DNA from: Symbiodinium natans
Lineage: Eukaryota; Sar; Dinophyceae; Suessiales; Symbiodiniaceae
Length of the DNA stretch: 62,000 nucleotides
Direction of reading: 5' to 3'
Assembly (NCBI GenBank): GCA_905221605.1
Contig: CAJNDS010000835.1
Span: 692,501-754,500, forward strand
A model generated the notes under the pieces. That model had not been told where the DNA came from. It saw nothing but the letters and a program-made list of their open reading frames with translations, and made no database searches. Made by a program: the position numbers and the translations under genes. Positions 43,076-53,373 of the stretch are shown piece after piece. Numbering within the stretch: the stretch's first letter is position 1; each line of letters opens with the position of its first letter.

Positions 43076-43820
43076 GGTTGGCTCTGGTGAAGTGACTCAC
43101 GCCATCTTCACCGAGGCGGCATCAATGAGGGGGGGGGGGAGGGGGGGGTGGGTGGATTTACGGTTTTCTGGAGTTGGGGGAGGCTGAATCAGCCCTCAGC
43201 TTCATATCCACAAGCAGTGAAGAGGGATCATCGCAGCACGGGGTATCTGATTTCGATTTTAGGGTTCATGTGGTCTCCAAGGTGGCGGAGGGCTCTTTAC
43301 TAATTTGTTGTACTTTGTTGGATGGATTAGCCTGAAATTATACTAGGCCATGGCAGTTCAGGACTCCCGGAACATGTCATCACCCGAAAGACCCCGATGC
43401 TGGAAAGAGCACACGCATGAAGACCATCGGTATGATTGTGCGAGTGCACCACGCTTCCTCTACTCATTCGGAGAAAGCCAGCAAGAGGCAGTTTTCAGAG
43501 AACCGGAACTGTCGTCTGTCTCAGAAAGCCCTTGCTCTGTTGATGTACAGGCGCTGGACGATTGCTTTGTCCGCGAGCCTGACTATGGTTCGTTCAGGAG
43601 GGGTCTGGGCCCGGCATTGCATGCGCAGACATACTTTGGCCAAGCCCGTCTTTGTGAAATTGCGCACTTCCTAGGCCTGACAGGGGGATCATATATCCGA
43701 TATCCTATACCCCTTGCTACGAGAATCGCGAATCGCTTTACCACTTTAGAGTCCCCAAGTTATCAGCCAATCTCAGCCCGGGACTTTCCACCCTGCAGCC
43801 TGATCATTCCTTCCACCTAA
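43076..43820 (+). CDS. Exon plus long open block, unknown function
   Basis: 43076-43130 (VGSGEVTHAIFTEAASMR after GAGAG|G) is a small exon. 43350-43820 has two long plus frames: 156 codons starting ATG (with SSVSESPCSVDVQALDDCF) and 86 codons at 43417-43674 (with LSQKALALLMYRRWTIALSA). Which is real is unclear. An acceptor-side fold-back end (TTTTAGGGTTCATGTGGTC, then TCCAAG|G) lies at 43258-43281. Confidence 0.35.
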
Positions 43821-43939
43821 GTCCAACATTGTTTTTTGGCATAAAAGTTTCCCAAAACACCCCAAAACCCTAAAGCCAATCCTTGCCTGCCTTGTGCGAG
43901 TGCGAGAGCCGAAAGCCGAAAGCCTTGGCCCTGTGGCAG

Positions 43940-44917
43940 GATTCCGAAGAAGAAGGACCTCCCCCGCGCACCCGCCACTGAGGACGAGGCAGAGGAGTCG
44001 CGGCCTCGTCTTCCTAAGGTTTATGGACCCTGAGCCTGTGGTGCATGCAATGTAATCTAGAGTCAAACAGATAGAGATAAAACATAATATATACATATAT
44101 ATGTGTATATTATGTGAATGCATTTGAAGCATCCGTGCATATACACACACATATATATATACACATATATTTATTTATGGAGCTTCGCCCCAGCTCAGGC
44201 CAGTTCGGAGCAAGTTCTACCAACCGGCCGAGGCGTGGATTCATACCTGTGCCGTATTTCGCGGTGCGTTTAATATGTTGGCTGAGGTGAGGCTCGGGTT
44301 ATTCATTCATTAGTTTGATTCTGCTCGGAGATGCACAGTGTCTCAATATCTCTTGGACACGTGCTCCATCCGGAATGAAATTTACAGAAGCCCGTGGCAG
44401 CTTGGATGATGTCTGTAGGATCTTGCTTGGCCCCATGGCCAGAAGTACTTAAAACCCTAAGCCCAAAACACTGCAGCTTAGATTAGCAAGTTCAACGTTC
44501 GCAACTGTTTTCGAGGAGACCTTGTTCAGCTTCAAGCAGACAGTGGACGGCAAACTCCTAAAGGAACTGCGGGAGGTGATGCGGGACGCCAGACCGGATA
44601 TTCAGGTAGTACCATCTTTGCCTTACATGCAACTGCTCAGGGGAGGCGTGAGCCATGAAGCCCCCCAAACCCTGAAAAAACCGAAACACAATGGAATTCA
44701 GTGCTTTTGCATGGCTCTCAAAGGGTGTGTTTGTAATTTGTGCTTGTGCGACATCCGAGACGAAAGGTGTGTGAGAGACATCCGAGACAAAACGCGAAAG
44801 GTTTTAGCACAATACCTGGCCACATGTCCACGTCGTGCGTTCCACATTCCAGGGGGTGCGCAGCAGTCTTCCGAGTTGAGTCTGACCATGCTGCTACGCA
44901 TGGGGGCACCTTCATGA
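43940..44917 (+). CDS. Multi-exon gene model, unknown function
   Basis: Candidate exons are 43940-44018 (GGCAG acceptor, AAG|GTTTATG donor; one frame PKKKDLPRAPATEDEAEES, another Arg-rich frame phases with the next exon), 44199-44286 (PVRSKFYQPAEAWIHTCAV then FRGAFNMLAE, GTGAGG donor), 44385-44445 (GSLDDVCRILLGPMAR), 44516-44605 (30 codons, FKQTVDGKLLKELREVMRD, CAG|GTAGTA) and 44700-44917 (RDKTRKVLAQYLATCPRRAF then GAQQSSELSLTMLLRMG, TGA). Exons 44199 and 44516 are very strong. No domain is recognised. Confidence 0.55.
44085..44172. repeat. TA microsatellite in an intron
   Basis: TATATG/CACACA tracts lie between exons 43940-44018 and 44199-44286. Confidence 0.9.
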
Positions 44918-45237
44918 CACGCGCGACTTCGTTCGAATCCCTAATTGATTGACCCCGCATGGTGCAACTGCGGATGCCCCGGTTGCCCTGTCATGACCTA
45001 TCCCACGGTAGAGTCTGGTCATCTATGAGGCACTAAGAGATCTGAGAGGAAGTCGGGGTTGGACGGCTTTGCGCTTCACTGGGGATCACTGGGGCAAACG
45101 CCTTCTCGTGCTTCAAGCCCACCACAAAACCTGATTCTTTCTTAGAGCTTACTTGGACCACACAAACCCTAAAATGGCTTATATGGTTGAGGGAAGCGAC
45201 AACTGCGACCAGGCCTGGTCCCAGTTTCTCCCCTCAG

Positions 45238-46053
45238 AAAGCAAAGGACATTGGTTACAAGATCCGGATGAGCTACAAGCGACCTCGCGACGCCCTCCGC
45301 CCGCTGGATCTACAGAAGGAGCCGTGATTGGATTAGCCTGGAGGAAGGTACCTCACTTCGTGTTCAAAAGCCCAAGAGGCCGCTTGGGTTTGTATTTCCT
45401 GCAGGTTCTATTCTTGGGCTCCCTGGGCGGGGGTTGATTCCTTCAGGCAAAATCGGCATAGGCCATGAAGCTTCTATGTGCCGCAAAGGACGGCATCATT
45501 CGCAAGGAAGAGATGAGGGACTTCTTCCGCGGGTTCAACAAGTGGCTTGGAAGCATGTGAGAGACCCTTAGACATGCTCCTGATAACAGAAAACCCTTCG
45601 TTTGTTTTAGGACTTGATGGAAGAAGGGTTTATATAGGGCCGACATGGCCAAGTGTGGAGGAGATGCAACTTGAAATCGCCTTGAGGTCTCAGAGCTTCG
45701 CAGATCAGGTCTTCAACCTCCTGGACCCAGCTGGGACCGGGAAGGCCCTTCATACCCGTCAAGTGCACATGCTGCCTTGTGACATGGGCTTCTCTTCACG
45801 AGATTTACGTCCGAAGTTCTGCCATGGGACGTTGGGCGTTTTGCGGAAATGTAGGAGAGAGTCGACGCTTCGACACGCTAGTAGACCGCGGGCAGGGTAC
45901 ATAGCACCACATTCCAAAGAATCTTCTGGAGCTTCTAGACCCTACAAAACCCAGAACAAAACGAAGGTCGACTTCAGCGAGTTCCTGGAGCACTTCGACG
46001 AAGTACTCACCCCTGCCCATCGGCAGGTGGAACGAGCAACTTGCATCATCTAA
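45238..46053 (+). CDS. EF-hand-like calcium-binding protein exons
   Basis: 45238-45327 (CTCAG acceptor, KAKDIGYKIRMSYKRPRD then ALRPLDLQKEP, TGA) probably ends one gene. A second model follows: 45462-45556 (KDGIIRKEEMRDFFRGFNK then WLGS, donor GTGAGAG), 45650-~45757 (MQLEIALRSQSFADQVFNL then LDPAGTGKAL) in phase with it, and 45973-46053 (VDFSEFLEHFDEVLTPAHR, TAA). The series DGIIRKEEM, LDPAGTGK and KVDFSEFLEHF matches helices and loops of EF-hands, with degenerate loop residues. Likely calcium-responsive. The stretch 45547-46053 is also open in one frame, so some introns may be illusory. Confidence 0.5.
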
Positions 46054-46218
46054 GGCCTTCAGAGTTAAGAACACAGGGCAAGGAACTGGTCCACTCACCC
46101 TCCACAAGCTTCCTTTACTACCCAATGAGGCCCTCTAAGCCCCTAACCCCAAACATCCCTACGTGGGTGGCAGACAAGCGTCCTTAAACCCCAAACAGCC
46201 TAAACCCTAAACCCTGGA

Positions 46219-46957
46219 TCAGAGAGGGTCTGCTAGGCGGGTGGCAAAAAACCCTAAACCCTAAACCCTAACCAGACACACCAGCACCCTTTCAGGCGCC
46301 TGTCATCGGCCTGGCAGATCTGGGCAGGCGCGGAGTGAGAAAGTTTCGGGCTCTGCTGGAAGTTTTGGATGCTTCCGTTGGCTTGTTCCTCGGGGACCAA
46401 AAGGGATTGTGAAGAGGGTTCAGGGTTAGAGGTCAGGGTTTAGTGTTTAGGGTTTAGGGCTCAAAGTACGAAGCCAAAATTTGAGCATGTACCCTCGACT
46501 GCGATACTCCCCTAGAAGGGGTATGGGTTCGTCTAGCCCACTGTGTACAGGGTGTGCAGGGTCCCCAAACCCTAAACCCTGAACCCACATTGCTACGCCT
46601 CGGGTTCGCCAGCTCAAGCAGGTCGATGCAGGCGGCGACAGTAGTGAATGCCATGGGGCACCGCATGCTGACGAAATATGCGCTACTTGGCTGCCGGCTT
46701 TGAAGAGCTTAGGGTTTTGAAAAGAAAGTGTCTTCTGCCAAGGTTTACGAAGGGTTCACAGGGTTTAGGGTGGGTTCAGAGTCCCGCCTTGCCCAGCTCG
46801 CTGGACCACATGAACCCTAGAAATTGGGTTTTTACTGTACGAACCTGCCTATGAAGGTATATATGGACCTTAAGGAGAAACTCAGCTGCCAAGGAATGCT
46901 CGGCAAGCCTTTCGCGACTTGGCCAGGAAATCGACATGGAATGACTGGCAACGCTTG
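46219..46957 (+). CDS. Exon group with a GA-donor candidate
   Basis: 46219-46241 ends QRGSARR at GCTAGGCGG|GTGGC. 46296-46412 (TTTCAG acceptor; LADLGRRGVRKFRALLEVL, TGA) is strong. About 46590-46680 is open in two frames (RSMQAATVVNAMGHRMLTK or KQVDAGGDSSECHGAPHAD). 46770-46797 (SESRLAQLA) ends CTCGCTG|GACCACATGAACC, so a GA donor coincides with a fold-back end. 46871-46957 (KLSCQGMLGKPFATWPGN, TGA) follows. Confidence 0.45.
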
Positions 46958-47049
46958 AGTCTACGAGCTATGACTGTGTTATACCTGCTCCGAAGTCCCT
47001 TTCTCTTCAGATAGGCTCCTCTGCTAGCTCTTGCGGAGAGCTTACTGAG

Positions 47050-48065
47050 GCGACCTGGACTTGGACAAGGATGGGAAGGTGAGTAGGCCGCTTGGGCTGC
47101 AGGAGAGGGCCTCGAGCCTGCGCGATGCCAAAAGCTTGTTGTTGTGCCCGCCGGATGCTTTCAAAACCAAGGAAGGAGCTGAGGTTCTTCGTCAAGCATC
47201 TCAGCGACAGCCTAGAGTTGTACTGGATTGTTTGGTGTGACACAGCCCATCGAAGCCAGTAGGCCACTCCACTCAGTAAAGGTCTGCGTGAGGGGTTAGA
47301 GGTGACTTGTGACAATCCCTAAACCCTCAAGAGTCACTTTCTGAGAGACCTGTGGGCAGGCAGTCCAGCCGCAAAATGCGGGAGGGTGGCCTGCTAGCTC
47401 GATCGGCCAGCAGCTGTCAGCCCAACAATATCCTGAACCCTGGAACCCGGAAGTTGAGATCATATGCTCTATACTTTCACAATCGATCTTAAGGTAAATG
47501 GGGTTTAGGGTTCATGGACCAAAGAGCCTTCTTCGGGCTCATGTAGTCCCCCAAGGAAGATGGGCCTTTCGATGGAAGCGGCTGATGTGCTGTTTGAAGC
47601 CCTGATGCCCAGCGACTTCGGAGGCCCTACACCGAACAAGCGTGGTGGGCTTCAGGTTCGAGGGTTTCGGGGGTGGAAAAAGGGTTAGGGGTTCGGCTTG
47701 ATGCGGTGAAAGGGTGCTTTCAGCCCACGCCACGCCAAGCTGGCATGCCCTGAGCTAGTCTGTTTTAGGAAGTTCAGGGCTCAGACCTCATCTGGCCTCG
47801 GACGCCAAGCTGAATTGTTGAGCAACCTTGTGCAATATACTCTATGCTACGTACTATTCGCCCCGTCTCGGAATCAATGGACCAGAATGGACCGTGATTT
47901 TTTTTATTCTCCTGCAAATCATGTAGCTGATGTTTGCCAGAGTTGACCTTGCGTGGTGATTCTTTGTCGCATGTGGGCGTACTTGGGAGGCCTCATCGAC
48001 CAAGACACCTTCGTCAGCCTCTTCCTCGATTTGAAAGGCAGCGCATGCAGTGAAGCCGAAGCATA
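47050..48065 (+). CDS. Exons with EF-hand loop start, unknown gene
   Basis: 47050-47078 (DLDLDKDGK, AG|G acceptor and GTGAGT donor) is the first half of a canonical EF-hand loop, although the phase before it is unknown. 47102-47239 is open in two frames (ERASSLRDAKSLLLCPPD or KELRFFVKHLSDSLELYW). About 47440-47493 (VEIICSILSQSILR before GTAAAT). 47556-47655 (acceptor CCCCCAAG|G at a fold-back end; MGLSMEAADVLFEALMPSDF, CAG|GTTCGA) is excellent. 47960-48065 (LGGLIDQDTFVSLFLDLKG, TAA). Calcium-sensor-like, not assigned further. Confidence 0.5.
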
Positions 48066-48652
48066 ATCCGGCCCTGAAGCTGCGTCGTGCGAGCCTGAGC
48101 GCCGGAAGCCAAGACCATTCTGAACAAGCCTTCGGTTGAGGTCGAGGGTTACAGCAATGGTGCCCTATACCAACAGAACAGACTGAAGAACCTTAACCAA
48201 TCCCATATTTTAAGGGGTCATAGTAGTACAAAATTATGTAAATGCTCCTCCCCCCCTCCCCCTCCAACTTCCTGAAGCGCAGGTGACCTGACCACCAACA
48301 GCAAGACCAGCCTGAGGTTGCCAAAGCTTCCATGAAACCGTGGAAGGTTTAGGAGTGTTTTTTTTAGGGGTTCGGGGTTTAGGGTTTAGGGTTTTGGGTT
48401 TTGGGTTAGTGGAGTTTAGGGTTTGTCCGGGAGCGGTAGTCTGGGGGGCGCAGTGTTAGCTTTAGTGCGCCAAGTCAAGTCCAAGCAAGAACTGCAGGCA
48501 CATGAAGCAGTGTGTCTGTGTCTGCCTATGGCCCTGGGAAATTTCAGGAGCACGCCGGCGGGACTAAATAGTCAGGCTTATTTAACTCCCTTGTGATGGT
48601 TTAGGTCCTTCCTGTGTACACTCATGCAGAGCTTTGGTTGGTCTTTCTGCAG
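48066..48652. other. No confident gene
   Basis: Telomere-like units (48365-48420), short C/G runs and mixed sequence. One weak stretch, PERRKPRP, lies near 48095. Confidence 0.35.
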
Positions 48653-49151
48653 ACTTTCTGTTTGACGCTATCCGGCTGTTGCAGTTTCCCAGGTCCATTT
48701 GGACTTGTAGACTGGTAGCCAGCCATGCCAGAATGAATCTCAAACGCGCACACGACGGATGCGGCTACTCCCCGGCACCTTCAAAAATGTTTTCTTCAGA
48801 AATTGGTTGGCTGGCTCCGACAGTTGCGCGCCTTAGGCGCAAATTCCTCAATTGGCCCACACACCGAGTGAAGCCTGTAACTCCCACCGTTGCCCAACAA
48901 CCAGGCAGTAAATCAACACAAGGACCTCAGGGACCAACGAACCCCAAGAATGTCTCTGTTCCATACGCCCTTCATATTGGGATTAGAGTAGTATAGGGAA
49001 ATCTTGATCCCAATTTTAGGGGTCAATTGGTCCCTGAGGAGTGGAGACTTACAGGCGTCTCGAGCGGTAGCTTTTATTCCGGATGCCAAAGAATGAGCCC
49101 GGAGAAAGCAGGCAGCCATTGTGGCACGGTGCTCAAACGGCACCAATGACA
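48653..49151 (+). CDS. Two-exon model around a fold-back intron
   Basis: Exon 48653-~48930 follows TTTCTGCAG and reads FLFDAIRLLQFPRSIWTCR, LKRAHDGCGYSPAPSKMFSS and VARLRRKFLNWPTHRVKPV up to GGACCTCAG. Exon ~49041-49151 reads EWRLTGVSSGSFYSGCQRM then SPEKAGSHCGTVLKRHQ, TGA. The intervening DNA is an inverted-repeat element; the exact splice phase was not settled. Further open plus sequence at 49121-49357 is weak. Unknown function. Confidence 0.5.
48925..49039. mobile_element. Fold-back element with 21-bp inverted ends
   Basis: The left end CCTCAGGGACCAACGAACCC (48925-48945) is inverted at 49019-49039 with three mismatches over 21 bases. The element is 115 bases long and contains the family hallmarks GGGACC and GAACCCC. 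It lies exactly between two coding-quality exons, implying a GA-AG or nearby GT-AG intron. Confidence 0.7.
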
Positions 49152-49522
49152 TGGCGCGAAGGTCACCTGCTTGTGCAACTGTTCCTTGCCACGTGCACGA
49201 TATTTCCCAGCAGTTTGCAAAGAATCATTCTCAATGTGTAAATGTTACACTGGCCGTGACCGCAACAGCCGTCTGGAGTGAAGGCCGCGACGGGTGCATC
49301 TCCAGACATGGAAAATGTAGGTTGCCAACCTTCCCAGAGCCAGTTAACATCAGTTAACATGTCCCATGAATTACAGTGGTAGCCACAAGCCACTGGGGAC
49401 GAATCGGGCCGAGGATTGATGGTCCATTTATCCCATACATAGGGCTCACAGAGGCATAGGGGTGGATGACCTTACTTTTAAGTGTTGATTTTGGTCCCAA
49501 GGAGCGCTAGGGTGTGTCAAGC
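49152..49522. other. Weakly coding spacer
   Basis: A plus frame open to 49357 and a minus frame (49393-49163) overlap; neither has clear splice sites. AGTTAACATC is duplicated at 49339-49360. Confidence 0.3.
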
Positions 49523-49906
49523 CAGTGTTGAACGCCTCAGGAGTTGCGACATCGAGTGGCGCCGGCCTGAGCTGAGTCGTCTTCTCTACGACCCTCCGGC
49601 GCATGAACCATGGATCTGTGGATATGTATCTTCTCTAGGACTCTCTGGCGCATGACCTATGGATCTATATCTATAGAGCTTAACAAAGGGCTTAGGGTCA
49701 GCGCTACATCTTCGAGACCAAACCACCACCAAGCCGCAGCGATGCTCTTGGCTAAGGAGGGTGGGCCCACCGACAGCAAACGCAAGATGCCCTCGCTCTC
49801 AGGGGTTCAGCTTAGGGCATTGAATTCTAAATGCGGGCGCGGGGTGCGGGGCCGACGCAAGGGTCTTCCTGGTCGTGCCATCCATGTCCTTCATTCACAG
49901 GACTAG
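49523..49906 (+). CDS. Exons overlapping a tandem duplication, unknown function
   Basis: 49523-49651 after GCCAG reads VERLRSCDIEWRRPELSRLL then YDPPAHEPWICGYVSSL, TGA. 49699-49755 reads QRYIFETKPPPSRSDALG, TAA in one frame; an overlapping frame continues to 49906 (MLLAKEGGPTDSKRKMPSL). The first exon is strong. Confidence 0.45.
49580..49677. repeat. 49-bp tandem duplication over an exon end
   Basis: TCTTCTCTACGACCCTCCGG continuing CGCATGAACCATGGATCTGT is repeated immediately downstream as a diverged copy (TCTTCTCTAGGACTCTCTGG and following). The first copy is coding; the second probably is not. Confidence 0.85.
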
Positions 49907-50126
49907 GATACTCAGACTCAGGATAAGGCCCTGCCCCTGAAACCCTACGCCCTCAGCCTCAGCCTCTCCCCCCTATTTACACAAACCCGTCCCGCCGCCC
50001 GGCTGCAAAATTTGCATGGTCTTAAAGTTTACTAGTCACCTTATGTGTGGACTGCCTTTGGGTTTGTTTTGCGCCGACCCTCAGAAGCAGGAGTTGGCTT
50101 CTTGACTTTGTCTATACCCCCGCAAG
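49907..50126. other. Short spacer
   Basis: Mixed sequence with overlapping weak frames on both strands near 50041-50126. No feature is asserted. Confidence 0.35.
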
Positions 50127-51050
50127 TTACAAGATTCCTGCACAGTTCGCCCCCAGAAGAAACCCTTACTGTAAGTCCAACCCAAGGCCGCTTAACACAC
50201 CAACACACCAGCCCCCCGGGCTGGGAACGGAGGGGGTCTGGAGAAAAATTGCGTTTGGGAGGGGAGGGGGGGGGGGGGGGGAAGATGTGTTCGGGGGCCC
50301 CTACCTGGTTTATATAGGGTAAAGCGTTGTGGCGCCCTTGAATTGCCGGAGCTCCAAGTATCAGGGTGTAGGGTTTTGGAGACTTTGCAGGGGGCCTCTT
50401 TTGTGACACCCTGTGTTTTAATCGAGATGCCCCGAAGGGCCCCTATTGCAGAACAACACCCCGGCTGCGCCTCCCTTCACGTCCCCAGATGCGCACAGCA
50501 TCCAGTCACACGGTCACAGGGGAGATTCATTAAGGTAGGGTTTAGGGTTTAGGGTTTAGGGTTTAGGGTTTAGGGTTTAGGGTTTAGGGTTTACCCTGCC
50601 CCCATCCCCTCCCCATCCCCCCCTTAAAGATGAAGATACAAAAAGGTTCACCATCTCGGCTCGCTTCGGTGCGAAAGCTGGCGAGGCCACCTGTGCTGCG
50701 CATTTCTTGTGCGCTAAATTCTTCTTCTTCTTATTATTATTATTAATTATTAGTATTATTATTATTGTTATTATTAAGTCAAGACTACTTAAAAAGGTTG
50801 AGATCATGTACTCTGCACCATGGTGTTACCTGTAGCAATGCGTGTGGACCAAACGCCCAAGCGGAGTTGGTCTTTTTACCCGAAAATTGCTACGGGCAAT
50901 CCCCATTTTCCTATAGGGTTATGATGCAGGGTTCATGTACCCCCGAAGGCCGTACCTGCACAATGGCACAAGTTCATGCGGAAGCTCAGTCTGCTCCCTT
51001 TGAACCCAAAACCCCGAGAAAAAATATCGGGGTCTTTTTGCGAACTATGA
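50127..51050 (+). CDS. Multi-exon gene model ending at 51050
   Basis: Candidate exons are 50127-50170 (YKIPAQFAPRRNPY before GTAAGT), 50452-50534 (ATTGCAG acceptor; TPAAPPFTSPDAHSIQSHG, donor AAG|GTAGGGTTTAGGG), about 50638-50720 (ARFGAKAGEATCAAHFLC) and terminal 50949-51050 (acceptor GTACCCCCGAAG|G at a fold-back end; PAQWHKFMRKLSLLPLNPK then REKISGSFCEL, TGA). Intron 50535 onward opens with eight TTTAGGG units, and a (TTA)n tract occupies 50725-50775. Unknown function. Confidence 0.5.
50535..50592. repeat. TTTAGGG array at the 5 prime end of an intron
   Basis: Eight perfect units start one base after the donor GT of exon 50452-50534. Confidence 0.95.
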
Positions 51051-51227
51051 TTCCTCTCGAACCACGACTGTTCCCTGCGGAGTGATCCCAGAGGGGGACT
51101 GCTAGGCGGGTGGCAAAAAAAAGCAACCCCAAACCTTAAACCCCAAACCCTAAACTCCAAACCTTAAACCCTAAACCCTAAACCTTAAACCCTAAACCTA
51201 GCTTAAACCCTAACCCCGAAACCCCAA

Positions 51228-52483
51228 GCGTAAAACTAGAAGAGGTCCTCCTGGAGCCCACGGCCGAAGCCTTCCTGAAGGCGGCTGGTTTAGCAGAAGT
51301 GTTTCGGGGTGAGGCGGGGGTGGGGACTCCAGTGTGTGTCTTGGTCGGGGTACAGGCCCTATACTGCAATAAGCTCTGTGAACGGTAAAAGCCAACAAAA
51401 AGCGAGTGTGGGAGTCCAAGCACCAAAGTCCCTGTTCAAGACATCTTCCGCCCCGAGAGGTCTTCAACGCCGTGTATGAGGACATGGCCGGTTGCGGCCC
51501 CAGGGCCCCAGTGGCGAGTTCTCGAAGTTTGGGGCCCTTTTACTTGGGTATTTAAAAAAAGGGGATAAAAGGCTTTCGCTGTTGAAGGGTTTGTCCGGGC
51601 TCAAAAGATATTTCTTGTATTTTGTGGGGGAGGGGACCCAAGTTCAGGGAAGCCACCAAAAGGTTGAATGCTCTCGGAGAGAGATCGAACCATTCTCTGC
51701 AGCTCTAAGCCCGCGAAAAAACCTTAAACCGAGAGGACCTGAACCCTAAACATCCCCAATGAACCCTCAACCCTTCACCGCCCCCCGCCCCCAAGCCTGA
51801 AATTGACCTAAACCCTAAACCCTCAACGCTGAACCCGCTAGGCCCTAAATGACGGCGGCATGCTTGGGAAATCTTTGTCCCGTGATGGGCACAGGTGTGG
51901 CCGACGCCGTCCCGGCCATCGCCACGGTACGCCAAGAGCGTTTCTGAAGCGCTTCCCCTCCCTTTTTATTGACGAGGGGGGAAGCCTACCAGAATCCCTC
52001 ACACCCTAAACCCCAAAGCCCGGGGCACTCTTGCTTCGGCCCTCGAAAAAAATGCAGTTCGAGCTGTCTCGGAAGGCATCGTCGCTTCTGGCGCATGCGC
52101 CCGGCGCTGCAGCCTTTGCCGTGAGCGAAGTGCTCCGCAACTCCAGGAGAGGGTTCCGAGGTTTTTGTTTTGTTTTGTTTTTTATTTTTTTTTGAGGGGG
52201 GGGGGGCAGGGTTGTCAGAAAGCGTGGCCCTAAACCCTAAACCCTAAACCGACGAAGCTACAGACCCGAAGATCTTAAAGAGATCGTTGAGACCGAGACC
52301 GACCTCTTGGTTGAAAGCGTGGCAGTGCCCGACGCCTCGCAAACCCTCAAAAACCCTAAGCCCTCGCACCGCCCGGACCCGCTGGAAGCTCCCAAAAGCC
52401 CTCAAAAGCCCTGAAATCCCACGCCACAGGAGCTGGTCCGAAAGCCTGCGGTCTACGAAAGGGAAGCCTGGAGTGCTGTTTAA
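51228..52483 (+). CDS. Chain of small exons, unknown function
   Basis: 51228-51389 (LEEVLLEPTAEAFLKAAGL then AEVFR, possible GTGAGG donor at 51310, otherwise TAA), 51434-51553 (LPPREVFNAVYEDMAGCG), 51648-51706 (EATKRLNALGERSNHSLQ, TAA), 51846-51927 (VADAVPAIAT before GTACGC), 52058-52160 (ATGCAG acceptor; RKASSLLAHAPGAAAFAVS then EVLRNSRRGFR, GTTTTT donor), 52256-~52350 (PEDLKEIVETETDLLVESV) and terminal 52430-52483 (ELVRKPAVYEREAWSAV, TAA). Compositions and acceptors are good; phases were not fully reconciled. Acidic and alanine-rich helices without a recognised domain. Confidence 0.5.
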
Positions 52484-52820
52484 GAAGAGTTTATGGGTCT
52501 AAAAAGTTTCTTTTGAGTCAATTTATTATATGTTGTTAAAGTGTGGGTTTAAGTTTTTTGAGTCTATTCTGTTGTGACGTAAGGCGCGCTCCTTCGCTTA
52601 GATTGCCCAATTAGGGCCTTATAGGTATTTGGTTTTAATTTTGCCAGCCGCCGCGCACCGAAGGGTTTCATGCCTTTTTGGACAACAGACAGAGGTCGGT
52701 GCCTTGAAATCCGGAAAAGATATCAGAAGTCCTGGCCTACACAAAGAGGCCCCCCCTCAACCCCACCCCCCCCCCACGAGAAGTCGCCAGAACATTAAGG
52801 CCAGCGGCAAGTAATAGCTA
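52484..52820. other. Intergenic stretch
   Basis: AT-richer sequence with T runs, no convincing exon. A minus frame of 89 codons (53026-52757) overlaps the next gene and is a shadow. Confidence 0.4.
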
Positions 52821-52851
52821 GCGGCCGTTTTCCTGGCTGGGCCACCCTGAA

Positions 52852-53206
52852 ATGTCACTGGAGGTTGTTGAAATTTGGGCTGGCAAAGGCGTCTTTGCCA
52901 GGACCCTTCAAACGAGGCATCTTTGGTTAACGAATAGCCTTGATCATAGGGATTACAAGGCCTCTTGTTCACGGACTTGTGGTACATTAACTTCCATGGG
53001 CTGTAGCCCTGTATACTGCAGATCAACTCTCAGCTCTGTACCCAAGAGCCAAGGAAGCTTCTGGAACAAGTCCAGGAGGCCACCGCGCCTGTTGGGGTTT
53101 ATAGGGCTCATTAGAGGGGCTTATGACGGTGGCTGGTGGTCGTGACTGCAAGGGGCAGATTGCCCTTTTTGAGATTCAAGCTCTACTAAGACAGAGCAGC
53201 TTGTAG
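52852..53206 (+). CDS. Three-exon gene model with glycine-rich EIWAGKG motif
   Basis: The exons are 52852-52959 (ATG start, 36 codons), 53022-53090 (23 codons) and 53159-53206 (15 codons plus TAG), all phase 0. Junctions are AAG|GCCTCT...CTGCAG (GC-AG intron, 62 nt) and CCT|GTTGGGG...GGGCAG (GT-AG, 68 nt). The protein begins MSLEVVEIWAGKGVFARTL and continues NSQLCTQEPRKLLEQVQE and LFEIQALLRQSSL. VVEIWAGKGVF resembles the glycine-rich SAM-binding motif I of methyltransferases, but the protein is only 74 aa, so function is not inferred. The frame is open upstream to the TAG at 52819-52821, so an earlier exon may exist. Confidence 0.6.
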
Positions 53207-53373
53207 ATCTTGTAGTCTCAAGCAGCTTCTGATGACCAAGACATGAAGATCAGCTAGATAACTTTGCGGCAAATGATCCCTGACCGGGTATATCATCCAA
53301 ATGTAGTGGGGGGACGTCTAGAGACTATAGTCGCATGGTCGAGATGATCTTTCTGTTCATTTGGTAAACCAGC

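Noticed and set aside
44905-44945. tRNA-like T-loop (GTTCGAATCC)
   Set aside because: The required stems on either side do not pair and no acceptor stem or anticodon arm fits.
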